This document shows positions 11,034 through 22,139 of a DNA stretch of 64,000 nt, one piece after another. The position numbers and the translations under genes are program-made. The number at the start of each line of letters is the position of its first letter. Position 1 is the first letter of the stretch. The DNA is taken from the NCBI RefSeq assembly GCF_036785885.1, contig NC_092322.1:39019994-39083993 (forward strand). Direction: 5' to 3'. Source of the DNA: Coffea arabica. Its lineage: Eukaryota > Streptophyta > Magnoliopsida > Gentianales > Rubiaceae. The notes under the pieces were generated by a model. It did not search any database and was not told the DNA's origin. It worked only from the letters and a program-made list of their open reading frames with translations.

Positions 11034-11427
11034 CGCAACGGATCTTCTGTCCCACACCCTGTGCCACTCTCTGTCCCACTTTTTATTATATTGCTATTTC
11101 TCCTACATAAACATCACGTTTTAATTCTTTTTTGCTTCCTTAAGATCCAATAACTATTAATTGAGTAATACACAAAATTTAACAAACTCAAAAAATCAAA
11201 ATGCATAAAAAATGAGATTTTTTATGAATTTTCTGCTGTATTTTTTAATTTTCTATTATATATTGCTTTTTTGAAACTGTTATATTTATTTTTTATTGAA
11301 TTAATAGTTATTGGATCTTAAGGAAACAAAAAAGAATTAAAACATGATGTTTATGTAGGAGAAATAGCAATATAATAAAAAGTGGGACAAAGAGTGGCAC
11401 AGGATGTGGGACAGAAGATGCGTTGCG
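11034..11427. mobile_element. Mutator-like foldback MITE with 9-bp TSD
   Basis: The element begins CGCAACG and ends CGTTGCG. The left arm (11034-11175) is repeated in inverted orientation at about 11285-11427: CTTCTGTCCCACACC, GTCCCACTTTTTATTATA, CTCCTACATAAACATCA and AAGATCCAATAACTATTAAT all recur as reverse complements. Arms are about 140 bp around a loop of about 110 bp. It is flanked by AGGTAATGG (11025-11033) and AGGTAACGG (11428-11436), a 9-bp target duplication with one mismatch, as expected for Mutator-superfamily MITEs. It carries no gene. It lies about 1.7 kb upstream of the NLR-A start, and a transcript through it would form a long hairpin. Confidence 0.85.
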
Positions 11428-11436
11428 AGGTAACGG

Positions 11437-12633
11437 GTATAGTATTTTAGTCTTGGTCTATCACCTGGCGGTACCAAATAGGAACACGGAACAACATCCA
11501 CAAATGGGACATGCAGGAAATTGATGTCTTATAACATTGGTGATTGGTCTTATAAATTCTCTCAACTGGTACATAATAGTATTTGCGTCTTAAATGTGTT
11601 TATGAGAACGGAAATATTTGCATTCCCGGAATATTCTTTCTTTCGTGTACGCTTGAATTAGTGTAAATTTTTTCAGATCAATATCATAATTTTTAAACTC
11701 GAATTCATTTCGATTTGTACTGCATAAACATTAAAAAGTATATTTGGAGATGTTCTTTATTCACTTATCAAAGTAATCTGGATGACCTCAGGTAAATTAC
11801 TGTCAATCCATGAAACACAATGGTAGTTTAATTGTTATATATTGAGGATAGAAATGTGATTGTGTGTATTTACATTGGTAATTAAATGAAATTTAGGAGT
11901 GTAGCTGGTGCTCATGCCTATTAGAAAAATTTATATTCCAAATTTCAAATTTCCATAACTTTCTTAGTATGATATGACAACAGTAATATGTTATTGTCAA
12001 AACTCTCTCTCTCTCTCCTTTTTTTCTTTGGGTATACACATTGCTTGAAAGACACCTTTATTTTTTTCGTTTTGGCGTGTGTGGTGGGGTTTAGTAGTGA
12101 TAAATATTGCGAGACTTTTCCTTCTTCTACTTGAAGTTCAATCAAAGAAAGATGCTATTGGAGACCACAACAAATGAACTTCATTATTGGAGGGACTAAC
12201 TCCACTTTGCTGCATTTTTGGATAAATGATCTGTTTAGGTGGTTGTTGAGTTGAAACCATTAGAATAGTGATCTGTGCTTTTGGCTATATTATTAAAGGG
12301 ACTAACTCCACTTTACAAGCTCGAACTAGTATTACTTTTCTACCTTGTACTATAAATTTCAATTTTAAACACTTTACAATTTAAATTCTCATTTTTGAAC
12401 TTTTTGTACCATAAAGTTTTAAGTTTGTCCTATTCAAGTCTCATTTTAGTTTAATTTTGGACCCTTTCTTAGCCAAAATACTTTTACCTACTCATGGTTG
12501 GTCAAAAATATTAATACTTTTGAATAACAGAAAGTACCAAAATTGGGAATACAATAGTGAAATGAGAAAGACACGGATAATGAACTCACATCGGTTAAAA
12601 AATAATGTATATTATATATACATTTTCCAAAAT
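11437..12633. other. No gene seen
   Basis: AT-rich DNA. A phrase GGGACTAACTCCACTTT occurs twice (12191-12207 and 12298-12314), marking a small local duplication. A (CT)n tract lies at 12003-12017. The ORFs at 11945-12145 and 12457-12657 have no recognisable domain. Confidence 0.45.
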
Positions 12634-13110
12634 TTAGATTTTGGGCCAAATTTTTAATTCAGTAGTAGTACAGTAAAACAACCGAAAAACGGGTTTATCA
12701 CAAAAAGGGGGGTTAAGAGGTAATGTGAGAATTAGGATATACATTAGGAGATTAGTTCCAAATTTCTCTAAAAGGATTGTGTAGGTATTTTTCAAAATTT
12801 CTTGTTTTAATAGCCAAGAAATGGCACAATAAACAGATTGAGTCCCTAACGAATGACTAAAATTTGATAAAGTTAATAAATTGATCGTGAATTTATAACT
12901 ATTTGGTTCAGCAAGTCTACAATAATTTATATCTTTAATTAATGTGCATTGCACATTGTTGGGGTGTTCTTTACTTAGTAAATCTAAAATTGAGAAGCAA
13001 TGCTGAGCCATAATTGCTTCAGCAAATTTAGCAATACATGTATTCATATCAAGAATTGATTTATCTAATGCTGAGTCAAGCAAAAAAGGTGGAATTTTCT
13101 CCAATTTCAT
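12634..13110 (-). CDS. Unrecognised 158-codon ORF
   Basis: An open frame of 158 codons, long for this AT-rich stretch. It starts MKLEKIPPFLL and contains a moderately hydrophobic middle (about 75-135). No family was recognised, and no splice partners, neighbouring conserved sequence or paralogue in the window supports it. It may be chance, a relic of an intron-bearing gene or part of a mobile element. The preceding minus-strand sequence (13120-13190) has slightly higher GC and could be an upstream exon or leader, but nothing decides this. Confidence 0.15.
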   Translation of the reverse strand: MKLEKIPPFLLDSALDKSILDMNTCIAKFAEAIMAQHCFSILDLLSKEHPNNVQCTLIKDINYCRLAEPNSYKFTINLLTLSNFSHSLGTQSVYCAISWLLKQEILKNTYTILLEKFGTNLLMYILILTLPLNPPFCDKPVFRLFYCTTTELKIWPKI

Positions 13111-15698
13111 CTTTAATTTCCTGGAGTTTCTTTCCGCACAATGGGGTAGGGAGGAAATTGCTTTAAACGGAAACCGTAAATCCCAGGCATAAGTGAGGCG
13201 ATGATATGCAAGTATGAGATGTCAAGAACACATGGAAAAAGCCATATATTTTTCAACCAAAAATAATGTACAAAAAAAAAAAAGAAAAAGAAATGCAGAA
13301 CTTACTTAGGATTTGGAGAGAATGAATAATCTGGGAACCTGCGCAAATTCCAATTTATATGGTGAAGATACGTTAAAAAAAAAAAAGAAAAAACAAAGAA
13401 AAGAACTTCAAATATTTTTAAAAAAATACAAAATTCAGCACACACTTGAGAGAAAATGAAACCTGTGAAATAGCTGGTGATCTTGTGAATATGCAAAAAT
13501 ACCCAGTGTATCGTGTACCTAGTCATTCAAAATTAAGTTTAAGGAAAAAAAAGAAAATATAAAGAATTCGTATACGCAGGACTCTTTGCAAGTGAGATGG
13601 TACATTATAATTGACAAAGGGTTTTCTTTAGTTTCTTCCAATTTTCAATTATAGGTACACTCGATGTGCACATGATATCAAGACAACATTAAAAGGAAAA
13701 AAATAAAAAATAAAAAATTTTTATTTACAGAAACTGAATGGAGAAGACTGTAATTATTAGTGAAACAATAAAGAACTATAAGTTAGCATGTGTATGTCAT
13801 TACAATTAAACTCATGCAGTTCCATTTAGAAGTTAATTTGGCAGAGTAATGGAGAGATTGTAGAATTTGAGTATTATGAGATTTTTATCCAATTATCTAT
13901 ATTTGACTTTTTTTTATCTAATCTATTACTCTATCAAGGTGTTGAACTTCTTAAAGTAATCTAAAATTGACTAATCTTTTGCTTACAAAATCCCTTAAGT
14001 CATTATTGTAGATATTTAGCAATACATTTATCAAATTTCTCTACTGGATAGTGTTTTAAGTTGTTGGGCATGATATCCAAGTCAGTTTGATTAACAAGAA
14101 ATGTTAGTGGTGTGTCTAAAGTTAATTAGGAAGTACCAAATCCATCCCCGAATACAGGCATAGAAAGATGAATATATTCTCTGAACAAATTTCTAATACA
14201 GAAATTTTCAATGCCTAATTGTAACTCAAAGTAATTCCTATCCTTTCACTATGATTAACACCTAATCTTACTTTGTTAAAAAAATAATTGGTAACCTGGA
14301 AGAATTACTACAGATAGTTTCTCCTTAATAATCTTGAAAGTAAATCATTGCATGTATTTAATATTAAAAGAAATAGTATTTTGACTTAATGCGAGCTGAA
14401 TCATGGCATCGTAAGTCCAAAACAAACTCTTCAAAAGAACTACAATTCTAGGTCAAATAAACGAGGAGCTAATATTTATTTAAGAAAATGAAAAAGAAAG
14501 CTAAAAAACACATGAGGCACTTTAGTTTAAGTTTTCATTTCTCTAAATTCTTATTCGATACTTTAATTAGAAAATGTATATTTTAATCATCAAATTTGCT
14601 ACGTTAGGATGCTCATGTAATTTGACTTATTCTAGAAGAAAATCTAAAGAGTTTCAATTATAAAATTTCTACTTTTAATGAATACTAATTCATAACTAAA
14701 AGCTAGTAAATTTATTTAGAGAAAACATATTACATCATTAACTATTAGCACCAATGTAAGTTCGAGAGGAGAGGGTTGGATTGGATAGTAAGATGGGAAA
14801 AATTGTAAATAGAAGATTTTGAATTCAAGATCTCCCATTTATCAAAAAATAAAAAGCAAACTAAAAAAAACCACCGTGTAAGTATGCTTATATAAGTATT
14901 TAGCCTCCAACCAAGAAGGAGAACTAAGAAAAACAACAAAAGTAAAAAGTTTAGAAGTTTTTTGCTATAATTTCTTTTACAATTATTACTCACATCATTT
15001 GATTACCATTTCATATAAATTAGCAGAATTAGATTATGTTTTCTGACTTCAAAATGAATCAACTCAACCAATGATTCCCTCAATTTAGCTAGACATAATT
15101 AAGAATAGATAAACCATTGAAGCTCTTTTACTTTTTTTATTAGTTTTGAGATGATTATAGTTTCAGCAAAAACAAAGGAAGTATCAAACAACTAGGAAAC
15201 TGATTTTGTTCTCCATTGAAGCTCTTTCTTTCATTCCCTTGTTTTATATTTTTCCTTCAACATACAGAATATATAAACTGCAGAGGAAATTGAATAAATT
15301 ATGAACTTATTCTTCTATTCTTTTCTCCTTTTTCAATTTCCTTGAAATTAAAAATACCTGTTGTTGATCTCTATTTGAGGAAATTGACTGCAGAAGCTCC
15401 GGCAACTGGCAGGCACCAGTTTCGCCACCTCCCTAACAACCGCCTCTTACTCCACTCCTGTAGTTGAATCTCAGAAAATTTATCACAGTAAAGGCAAATT
15501 TTTCATGGGATTTCTTCGAAAAGTATACTCCAATACAAGCAGATTTGTGAGTCACTGCTGAGTGTCTGAGACGAGATAGCTTCATTCACAATAGCAGGCC
15601 TTCACTTTCTTGCCCACAGATCAAAGGTTGGTTTTGTGAAGAAGAATATGCTTTACATTTTTCTTGCCCATAATAATGCTGCCTTTTGTTTTTCCAAA
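13111..15698. other. No gene seen
   Basis: Long AT-rich intergenic DNA. Short frames at 13302-13526 and 14745-14993 are Phe/Leu-rich translations of T-rich sequence and are not believed. 15360-15480 is less AT-rich but gives no recognisable protein on either strand. Confidence 0.45.
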
Positions 15699-15706
15699 TA
15701 AACAAT

Positions 15707-16385
15707 TAGGGATGGCAACGGGGCGGGGTTGGAGCCATCCCCCGCCCCACTGCCTACAAATTCCCCCCGCCCCCGCCCCGCTTCTCCCACGGCTGTCCCC
15801 GTGGGGGTGTAAAAATTTATTATAGTTAAATTTTAGCAAATAATGAAGTACTAAAATATCAACACATCATCAAATTATTATTCATTGTAATTTTACAATT
15901 GAAACTTATAAAAACAATCAAACAAAAATTATTTGAATACAATCCAACATGATGAAATAAATATAACTAAAGTAGTCAAGTTTTCACTTTTAGCACATAT
16001 ACAATTACTAATTTATTATTGTGCTTGTGCTTTTTCTAAGAAAAAAATGTTATTGTATTAAGTGTAATTAGGGATTTAGTATAAATGTATTAGTAAATTT
16101 AGTATAACCAATTAATAATTTGTATTAGTGCACATATATAATTATTAGTATAATTAATAATATCAATTATATTATATATACTAATAGACATTATATAATA
16201 CATATAACTAATAATATCATTATCATAAGTTTGTAACTAATTAAATTATATATTATATATATAATTATATACATATATATATTATATATTTATTTTTTTA
16301 AAGCGGGGTATAGGGCGGGGCGACACTCCCCCGCCCCAACCCCCTCCCCATTAGCCCCTTGCGGGGTGGGTGACCGCCATCCCTA
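15707..16385. mobile_element. hAT-like non-autonomous element with 8-bp TSD
   Basis: The 679-bp element starts TAGGGATGGC and ends GCCATCCCTA, with GC-rich subterminal blocks (GGGGCGGGG; CCCCGCCCC) at both ends around an AT-rich core. It is flanked on both sides by a perfect TAAACAAT (15699-15706 and 16386-16393). An 8-bp target duplication with short TIRs fits the hAT superfamily. There is no transposase; the 72-codon frame in the left end is a translation of the GC-rich terminus. Confidence 0.88.
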
Positions 16386-16393
16386 TAAACAAT

Positions 16394-16945
16394 GATGGTT
16401 CTGTGAAGAAGATCTTAGTTGGGCGGGGCCTCAATAATAATTAGTGCTAGTTGGGCGGGGCCTTCACAATTTTAAAGTTTTTCTTTTTCAATTTTTTAGT
16501 TAGAAAACACAAATTTCAATTGAGAAGATCTCCACCATGATTTTTTTCTTTTATTTTTTTCCAATGGATTATAATAGCATCACGTACTGATAGTTACAGA
16601 CATATATATAATTCCCTCAGTCATCACTTGTAAGTATTTTTTTTTTTTGTTTTACTTATAAGTATGTTAAGTACTCACGAAACTGTCAAGATAAGAAATA
16701 AGGATAAATAATAATGAAAGACTTAGAAATTTTAGTGGCTTCACAGTATTTGTAACATTTCTATCTTCTTTTATTGCAATTGTGCATGATACTTCTTGTC
16801 GTTTGGATTATTGACCTTTTTTACATTAATAACCTTTTGTTTTTTTTTTTGCTTGTTGAATTTTGCTAGATTAGTAACAAGTAGCTCTTGTGTACATGAG
16901 TAGCAATATGTTTTGGTACTTTTTTTTTGTCTTTTTTTTTTTTTT
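16394..16945. other. No gene seen
   Basis: T-rich intergenic DNA. A phrase AGTTGGGCGGGGCCT is repeated at 16418-16432 and 16449-16463, close to the hAT-like element, and resembles its GC-rich end. Confidence 0.4.
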
Positions 16946-17951
16946 GGTTAAATGCATTAAACCCCACTGAACTTTACCCTTAGTTGCGTTTTACCCCTTG
17001 AACTCATTAAATAAGCGCTTTGCCCTCATATTTGATATTTTAAAACAAAATTACACTTACTAATTTATTTTGTTTCTTTTTGTTATTCAATCCCTTATTT
17101 TTCCTTTTTTGCTACTTTCTTTTATTTTTTTCTTTTTTTTCCATTTTCCTTTTTTTCACTGCTTTTATGTCACTATTTATTTCACTTTCCTATTAGTATT
17201 ATTAATTTGTGTGCTTATTATAAAAATGTAATTGTCTTTTACTTATAATTTCAATCTTGTTTTATTTATTTACACTATTAGAACATTCAAAACAAACTGT
17301 ATGGCATAAAAGACGTAGCATATGCTTGCCATAATCAAAAGGGTATACTGCTAGCAATTTGACTATTTAAAAAATTATTAGTGAACTAGATCTTTAAATT
17401 GCTTAATATTTAAAAATATATCCCAAAAATCTAAATGTTTATTTACTTCTTTTTTATGTATAGTTGATTAACAGTTATTTTATTATGATTTTTTAATTTG
17501 TTACTATTGTTATTAAAAAATAATTTATTCTAAATTCTATATGTATTGATTTAAGAAATATATGAAATAGTTTATATTCATAGATAACATATACTTTGTT
17601 ATAGCATAGACTTTATGATAATATTACTTCAAATAACAAAAGTAAAAAAGATAGAAATAAACAAAGATGAAGCTTAAGAAAATTAAAATTAATATATGGA
17701 TAATCATAGTAAAGAGAAGAAAGTAGTTGATCATATGAGAGATGGGAGAAAAGTTTTAAAAAAATATAGAGAAAATGAACAAGTAGAAAAAGGCAAAAAA
17801 GGAGAAAAAGAAATAAAATAACAATTAATATAGAAGGAATTAATACTTTTGTCCTAAAACATAAAATAGGGGGACAAAGTGCCTATTTATTGAATTGAGG
17901 GGATAAAAAGCAACTGAAGATAAAATTCAAAGGGGTTTAATGCTTTTAACC
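16946..17951. mobile_element. Non-autonomous TIR element (Mutator-like or MITE)
   Basis: Left end GGTTAAATGCATTAAACCCC; right end GGGGTTTAATGCTTTTAACC. The inverted match continues inward: TTAGTTGCGTTTTACCCC against GGGGATAAAAAGCAACTGA, and AAATAAGCGCTTTGCCCTC against GGGGGACAAAGTGCCTATTT. TIRs of about 100 bp on a 1-kb AT-rich element with no ORF suggest a Mutator-like element. The left flank is a T-run and the right flank is not, so a TSD could not be shown. It sits just downstream of the NLR-D relic. Confidence 0.7.
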
Positions 17952-18073
17952 GTGGGTTTTGAAAAGTTTTTGGTCTATTGAAATAATTAAGGCTTTTTTT
18001 CCTTTTCTTTGCGTGGCTGGAATTAGCATAGCCTTTCTACTTTTTATTTTTTAGTTTTGCTAAAGACTAGTAA

Positions 18074-18625
18074 TCAGTCTTGCTTAACAAGCACAGAGCA
18101 AATGGCTTCAACATCATGTTGAATATGATGTTGTAAGAAAATTAATGTCCAGCTTACTTGAGAGTTGAAAATGTCAACAATAGTTAGGTGATCGAGATTG
18201 GATTTGCATTCAAAAATGAGCCTAGATAAAATAACAGGAAAATTTTCCAGGATATCGGTATTTGGATCACAAGAATGATTACACATGAGATGAGAAGAGT
18301 GTAGATCATGAATTATGCTGGTTACCAAGTCTTAATTTCTGAAGCAAATAATAATCCATCTCAAACTTTGTTAGTCTTATCCTTGCCCCTGTCCTCCTCA
18401 TATGCATGCATCAAAAGTGTTTCTTGGTTCCTCCTCTTCCTACGAATTGGCATAAACAAAAAAGACTACCAATAGTCTAACCTCCATCTCCAGGAACTTG
18501 ATTTTATCCTCCCACAAACTAGAGAACCTCTCAAGCCAGTCCAGATAATCCAAAGCAAAGCGAAACCATAACGCGCTACTAAAATCAAAGCAACTAATGC
18601 CACTGCTGGAGGAGATCTCCATCAT
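18074..18625 (-). pseudogene. NLR-D: degraded 5' fragment of an R1-like NLR
   Basis: On the minus strand a frame opens at 18625 with Met and a SSSSGISCFDF stretch matching the NLR-A/B N-terminus (SSSTSTSCFDF in A). It runs 61 codons to a stop. A second frame (18328-18074) aligns to the next conserved part, with an HDLHSSHL-like stretch matching HDLYSAYL of NLR-A. Between them are several stops. Nothing of the NB-ARC or LRR follows. The upstream region (18640-18850) also resembles the NLR-A/B promoter, so this is a true gene copy cut off after about 180 codons and decayed. Confidence 0.75.
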
Positions 18626-18659
18626 GGCATCTTCTTTTCACTCCTGATTTTAGATTTCT

Positions 18660-19160
18660 ATCTGGTTTAATTAGCTCTTCTGTAAACTCAGTTCAAGATG
18701 TACAACTCTGTCATGATCTGACAGTAGTGAATACTGCCAACTAGACTCTTTTGTATCTATATACATATTGTATTGGGAAAATGTTGCAAAATGCTATCTC
18801 ATTCACATGAGAAATGGTGCAGCAGTAAATAAAAAATTGTGACCAGAGTTTCCCGGCAACTTCTGTTGTGGCAAATGAAGACAACTTACTGCGGTATCTC
18901 ATCGAGGAATCTCTCTATCGAGGAGAAAGTTATGGTATTTGTCCCTCATTTTTATTGGTAGATCTGTACCAGTGTGGTGCATTTTTTTTTTTTTTTTTTA
19001 CAACTTCATGGCATTCTTATTAGTTAACTTGGAGCATCTACCAATTTCTGGTCCCCTTGGTTAATAGTATAACTGTCCAAGGACACTGAACCTGCACATG
19101 ATCAAGATTCTTGTGTCTGATTCTTGAGATTTTTATTTTGCTTGTAATTAATCTCTCTAG
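18660..19160. other. NLR-D promoter relic, then unassigned DNA
   Basis: 18650-18850 holds diverged versions of the NLR-A/B upstream phrases (TTTCTATCTGGTTTA, CAGTTCAAGATGTACAAC, GAAATGGTGCAGCAG). 18860-19160 shows nothing recognisable apart from a T-tract at 18984-19001. Confidence 0.4.
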
Positions 19161-19169
19161 AGGGTGGAA

Positions 19170-19900
19170 CAGTTATATTGCTACATCAGTTGAATGAAGA
19201 CGTATAAGGATAGCGGGAAACTCTAAAACCCCTTCCCTGTCCACCTGAAAAATTTGTACTTTTTTTGGCAAATTTTGTATATGGGGGTGGGATGCTAACT
19301 CAAATTTATTGAAACATAGAAAAACAAGTAAACATAGAGGGGGGACATACATCTTTACCTCCATTACATGCCAAGCAATAAAGCAATAAACGAGGAGCAC
19401 TTACTCCCTTACAAAGGAAGTACGAATATAAGCAAAACCTTGCCCATCTAATTGTAAAATAGCCCTACATTGACTCGATAAATCTGCAATATTATTAAAA
19501 ATGATGAGTGAAAAACCATGCAAAGAGGCCAAAAAATCCACAGCAGAATTAATTTCTTGATAAACGTGGAAAACCTTGCTTGAAAGTTGCCCCAAAAATA
19601 ACAAAATCCTCTCAATGTCAATAGTTATACACAAAGACCACCTCACCTTTTTAGAAGTTTGAAGAATACGCAGTAAAACTTGAGAATCCACTTCAACAAG
19701 CAATGGAAAAATCCTGTGCCGTAGACATTCTTGCAAACCAAAATACAGAGCCGAAGATTCAGTAGATAAAACATATAATTCACCACGCTCTGTATAAAAA
19801 GCAAATAGAAATTCTCCGTTAATTCCATGAGTAATACCAAACCTGAAGCTATCCCCTCTCTAAACCTCGCATCCATATTCAATTTCCAAAACCTTGAAAA
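19170..19900 (-). pseudogene. LINE-type RNase H domain relic
   Basis: Overlapping minus-strand frames (19882-19643 and 19736-19401) together read as an RNase H-like domain of plant non-LTR retrotransposons (RVT_3 type). FREGIASGLVLLMELT is followed after a frame change by LLVEVDSQVLLRIL, then a late HVYQEINSAVDFLAS stretch that fits the HxxREaNxxAD signature. The D in VEVDS and the D in VDFLA fit two catalytic positions; the upstream part is missing. The frame change near 19735 and the isolation of the fragment make it a dead 5'-truncated LINE, with 19210-19400 as the probable 3' UTR. No clear poly-A tail or TSD was seen. Confidence 0.65.
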
Positions 19901-20189
19901 TTGTGTACTTACTGCAAAAGAAAAGAAAACATTTCCTTATGTTTTTAGATTTTTTTGTTTGATATTTAGAGCTACTTCAAGGAAAATTCTAAAGTGATGA
20001 AGAGTTACCATAAGTACCTTACGTGATGCCATGTGCAGGTTTTTGATTTACTATATATTATAGGTTTCATTAGGGACAAAATTATGATAGTAAATTTAGT
20101 ACAACCAATGGTAAGTTTTTGTATAAAAGAAGATTCACAATATATGTAACTTACCCTTTAAATAACAAATCTTACTAAATTTTTTACAG

Positions 20190-21264
20190 TAGGTACACGA
20201 GCAATTATATATCATTGTATTGATTTAACATACACATACAAATATATCTAACCTGATGAGTGGAGTGATCACACCAAATCAAGAAAAGACATGAATGCTT
20301 CAGTCTTCATCCCAAATCTGCTCTGAAAGAAGGAATAATTGCAGTATTACATCAGTTGAACGAAGAGGTACACAGATCACCCGGCAAGAGAGGTCATCCA
20401 GTTTATTTGATTTGTAATTTTGATCAGTTCGACCAATTCATCCCTTAAAATGGAAAACAAAACGTGAAACAACGTAAAAAAAATTTAAGTAAAATTGCTC
20501 CTTTAGAATATTGCTTAGTGAAGAATAAAAATGTTTGTACTTCAGCAAAATATTAGTGAAGAAAGTCACGTGCTTTCGTATATTTAAAGCTATTTTTAGA
20601 TATGAATGTCAATAAAACATGCTTTTTATATAACAATGTAATGCAAATTATAAAGGTCAAGTTTTGACGCAAAAATTTTCAATTGAGTCCTATGGCCTTT
20701 CTCCGTTGAAAAGTAACACAAACTGGTTTGTGTCTCCACTTAATATTTGTTGCAAAACCGCTATTGTATATTTCAACATATCAATCGATTTAGTTATGGT
20801 TTTATTGAGGAAAAATAGAAGCAACTTATACTTTTCTGTATGACACTTAGATACACAAATTGGGAACAGAAAAGTGTATCACGCATGCATGTATGCAGAG
20901 AATAATATTTGACAAATTGGGATTATAGATCCTTATATAAATATTATTCACCATTGAAACAGATAATGCTAGCCAATGTTGGTTTGGTTAATGCATGATT
21001 GTGTTTGCCACTGCAATCGGAAAGTTATATAGCAGCATTAGGTTCAAACAGAAGAATTTGGAAGCCTCCAGAAATTGCTTTGAGATATAAATGAATAAAT
21101 ATAGTGTTGAACTGATTCAACATATAAACAAACGAAAAATCGACATGAATCATTGTATAATTGAATTGATTCAACATATGCAAAACATAATTTTATCTGA
21201 CCTGAGGAGTGGAATCCCACTGTACGTTCACTCTCACCCAGATCAAGTATAGTGAGAGGAAATG
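20190..21264 (-). repeat. Stub E: NLR 3' flank cut by the MULE
   Basis: About 1.07 kb closely matching the NLR-A 3' flank (4340-5349), including CTAACCTGATGAGTGGAGTGATCACACCAAAT-type phrases and the CCACTGTACGTTCACTCTCACCCAG run right before the NLR stop. The similarity reaches GTGAGAGGAAAT (21253-21264). In NLR-C this phrase is followed by CTCCTCTGCTTCTGAG, the coding 3' end; here it is followed by the MULE terminus. The NLR gene to which this flank belonged is not present to the right, so it was disrupted or deleted. Confidence 0.75.
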
Positions 21265-21480
21265 GGTTAAAAACCAAAAAGCCCCCTGTGATATACCTAT
21301 CATACAGAAAAGCCCCATGTGGTTTCATATTATACGCATTGGTACTCCATGGTTTAAAGTAAGGTGAATTGTCGACAGAAATCATCAAATGTAATGCGTT
21401 TGTGTTAAACGCGCTGGAAAGGCACGTGTTTCTTTCGAAAAACAAGTTTTTAACACAAACTTTCACCAGATATACCGGTT
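21265..21480. repeat. Probable left terminal region of a Mutator-like element
   Basis: Begins GGGTTAAAAACCAAAAAGCC exactly where homology to the NLR 3' flank stops. The style matches Mutator-like TIRs. The preceding 9 bases AGAGGAAAT are the candidate TSD. No matching inverted terminus or second TSD copy was found to the right of the transposase, so the element is probably missing its other end. Confidence 0.5.
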
Positions 21481-21758
21481 GTGCCCTTCACACCTAAATA
21501 AAAAAGCCATGTTGTGGGTCTTTGGCCAAAATTGCAGGAAACAAAGCATTTGCAAGCCGGCAAAGCATTTGCAGGAAACAAAATTGTACTTCTTCAACCT
21601 GAGGTTGCAAGCCACCAAAGGTAAAACTTTAACCATTTGCAATTTGCAGATGCAATATATTCTTATAGGGTCTATTGTAAGGATTTAAAGTAAAAATGTG
21701 AACTCTTTATATTTTTTTGTGTGTAAATATTGAAGGGAAATTAAGGAACCATACCACG

Positions 21759-22139
21759 ATGTCTTCCTCAAGCTATCGACCAACTAGCGGGGGAAACAGA
21801 GCTAGAGGTCTTCGATACCAGTACAAGATGTGTAATTGTTGAAGGAACGTGAAAGTAAAGATTGTTGAGTCGAAAAAGCCATCGAAGGGAATGCTATATT
21901 TTGTGCATGAAAAAGATGAATGTGGGTTCTTTTCATGGTATAATCCAGTTTACAGAGATGAGCTAGATCGAGATAACTATATTGTGAGCCAACCTATTCA
22001 AGAACATTCCTATTTGGATAGCATGCTCTCAAAACTAGAAAATTTGGACAATGAGATGAAGAAATTGAAATTGCTAGTTGGAGGTTGTGTTATGGTATCT
22101 ATTTTTTCTATTTTACTATTGTTGATGTCTACCAAATAA
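21759..22139 (+). pseudogene. GRF-type zinc finger protein with C-terminal membrane helix, one nonsense codon
   Basis: From ATG 21759 the frame reads MSSSSYRPTSGG..., then a CNC motif, an in-frame TGA (21840-21842), and continues to TAA 22137-22139. After the stop come ECGFFSWYNP (the Cys and aromatic part of a GRF finger), a coiled-coil-like stretch (about 83-105) and a hydrophobic helix (VGGCVMVSIFSILLLLM). GRF fingers normally have CxCG here, and GGA to TGA is one substitution, so the stop is a recent nonsense mutation. It is convergent (tail to tail) with the MULE transposase relic, the arrangement seen for the two genes of maize MuDR. That suggests it is an accessory gene of the MULE, though such GRF proteins also occur as host genes. 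Confidence 0.65.

Noticed and set aside
21044..21466. 140-codon minus-strand ORF
   Set aside because: Spans the border between the NLR 3' flank and the MULE terminus. The flank part has no counterpart ORF in NLR-A, -B or -C.
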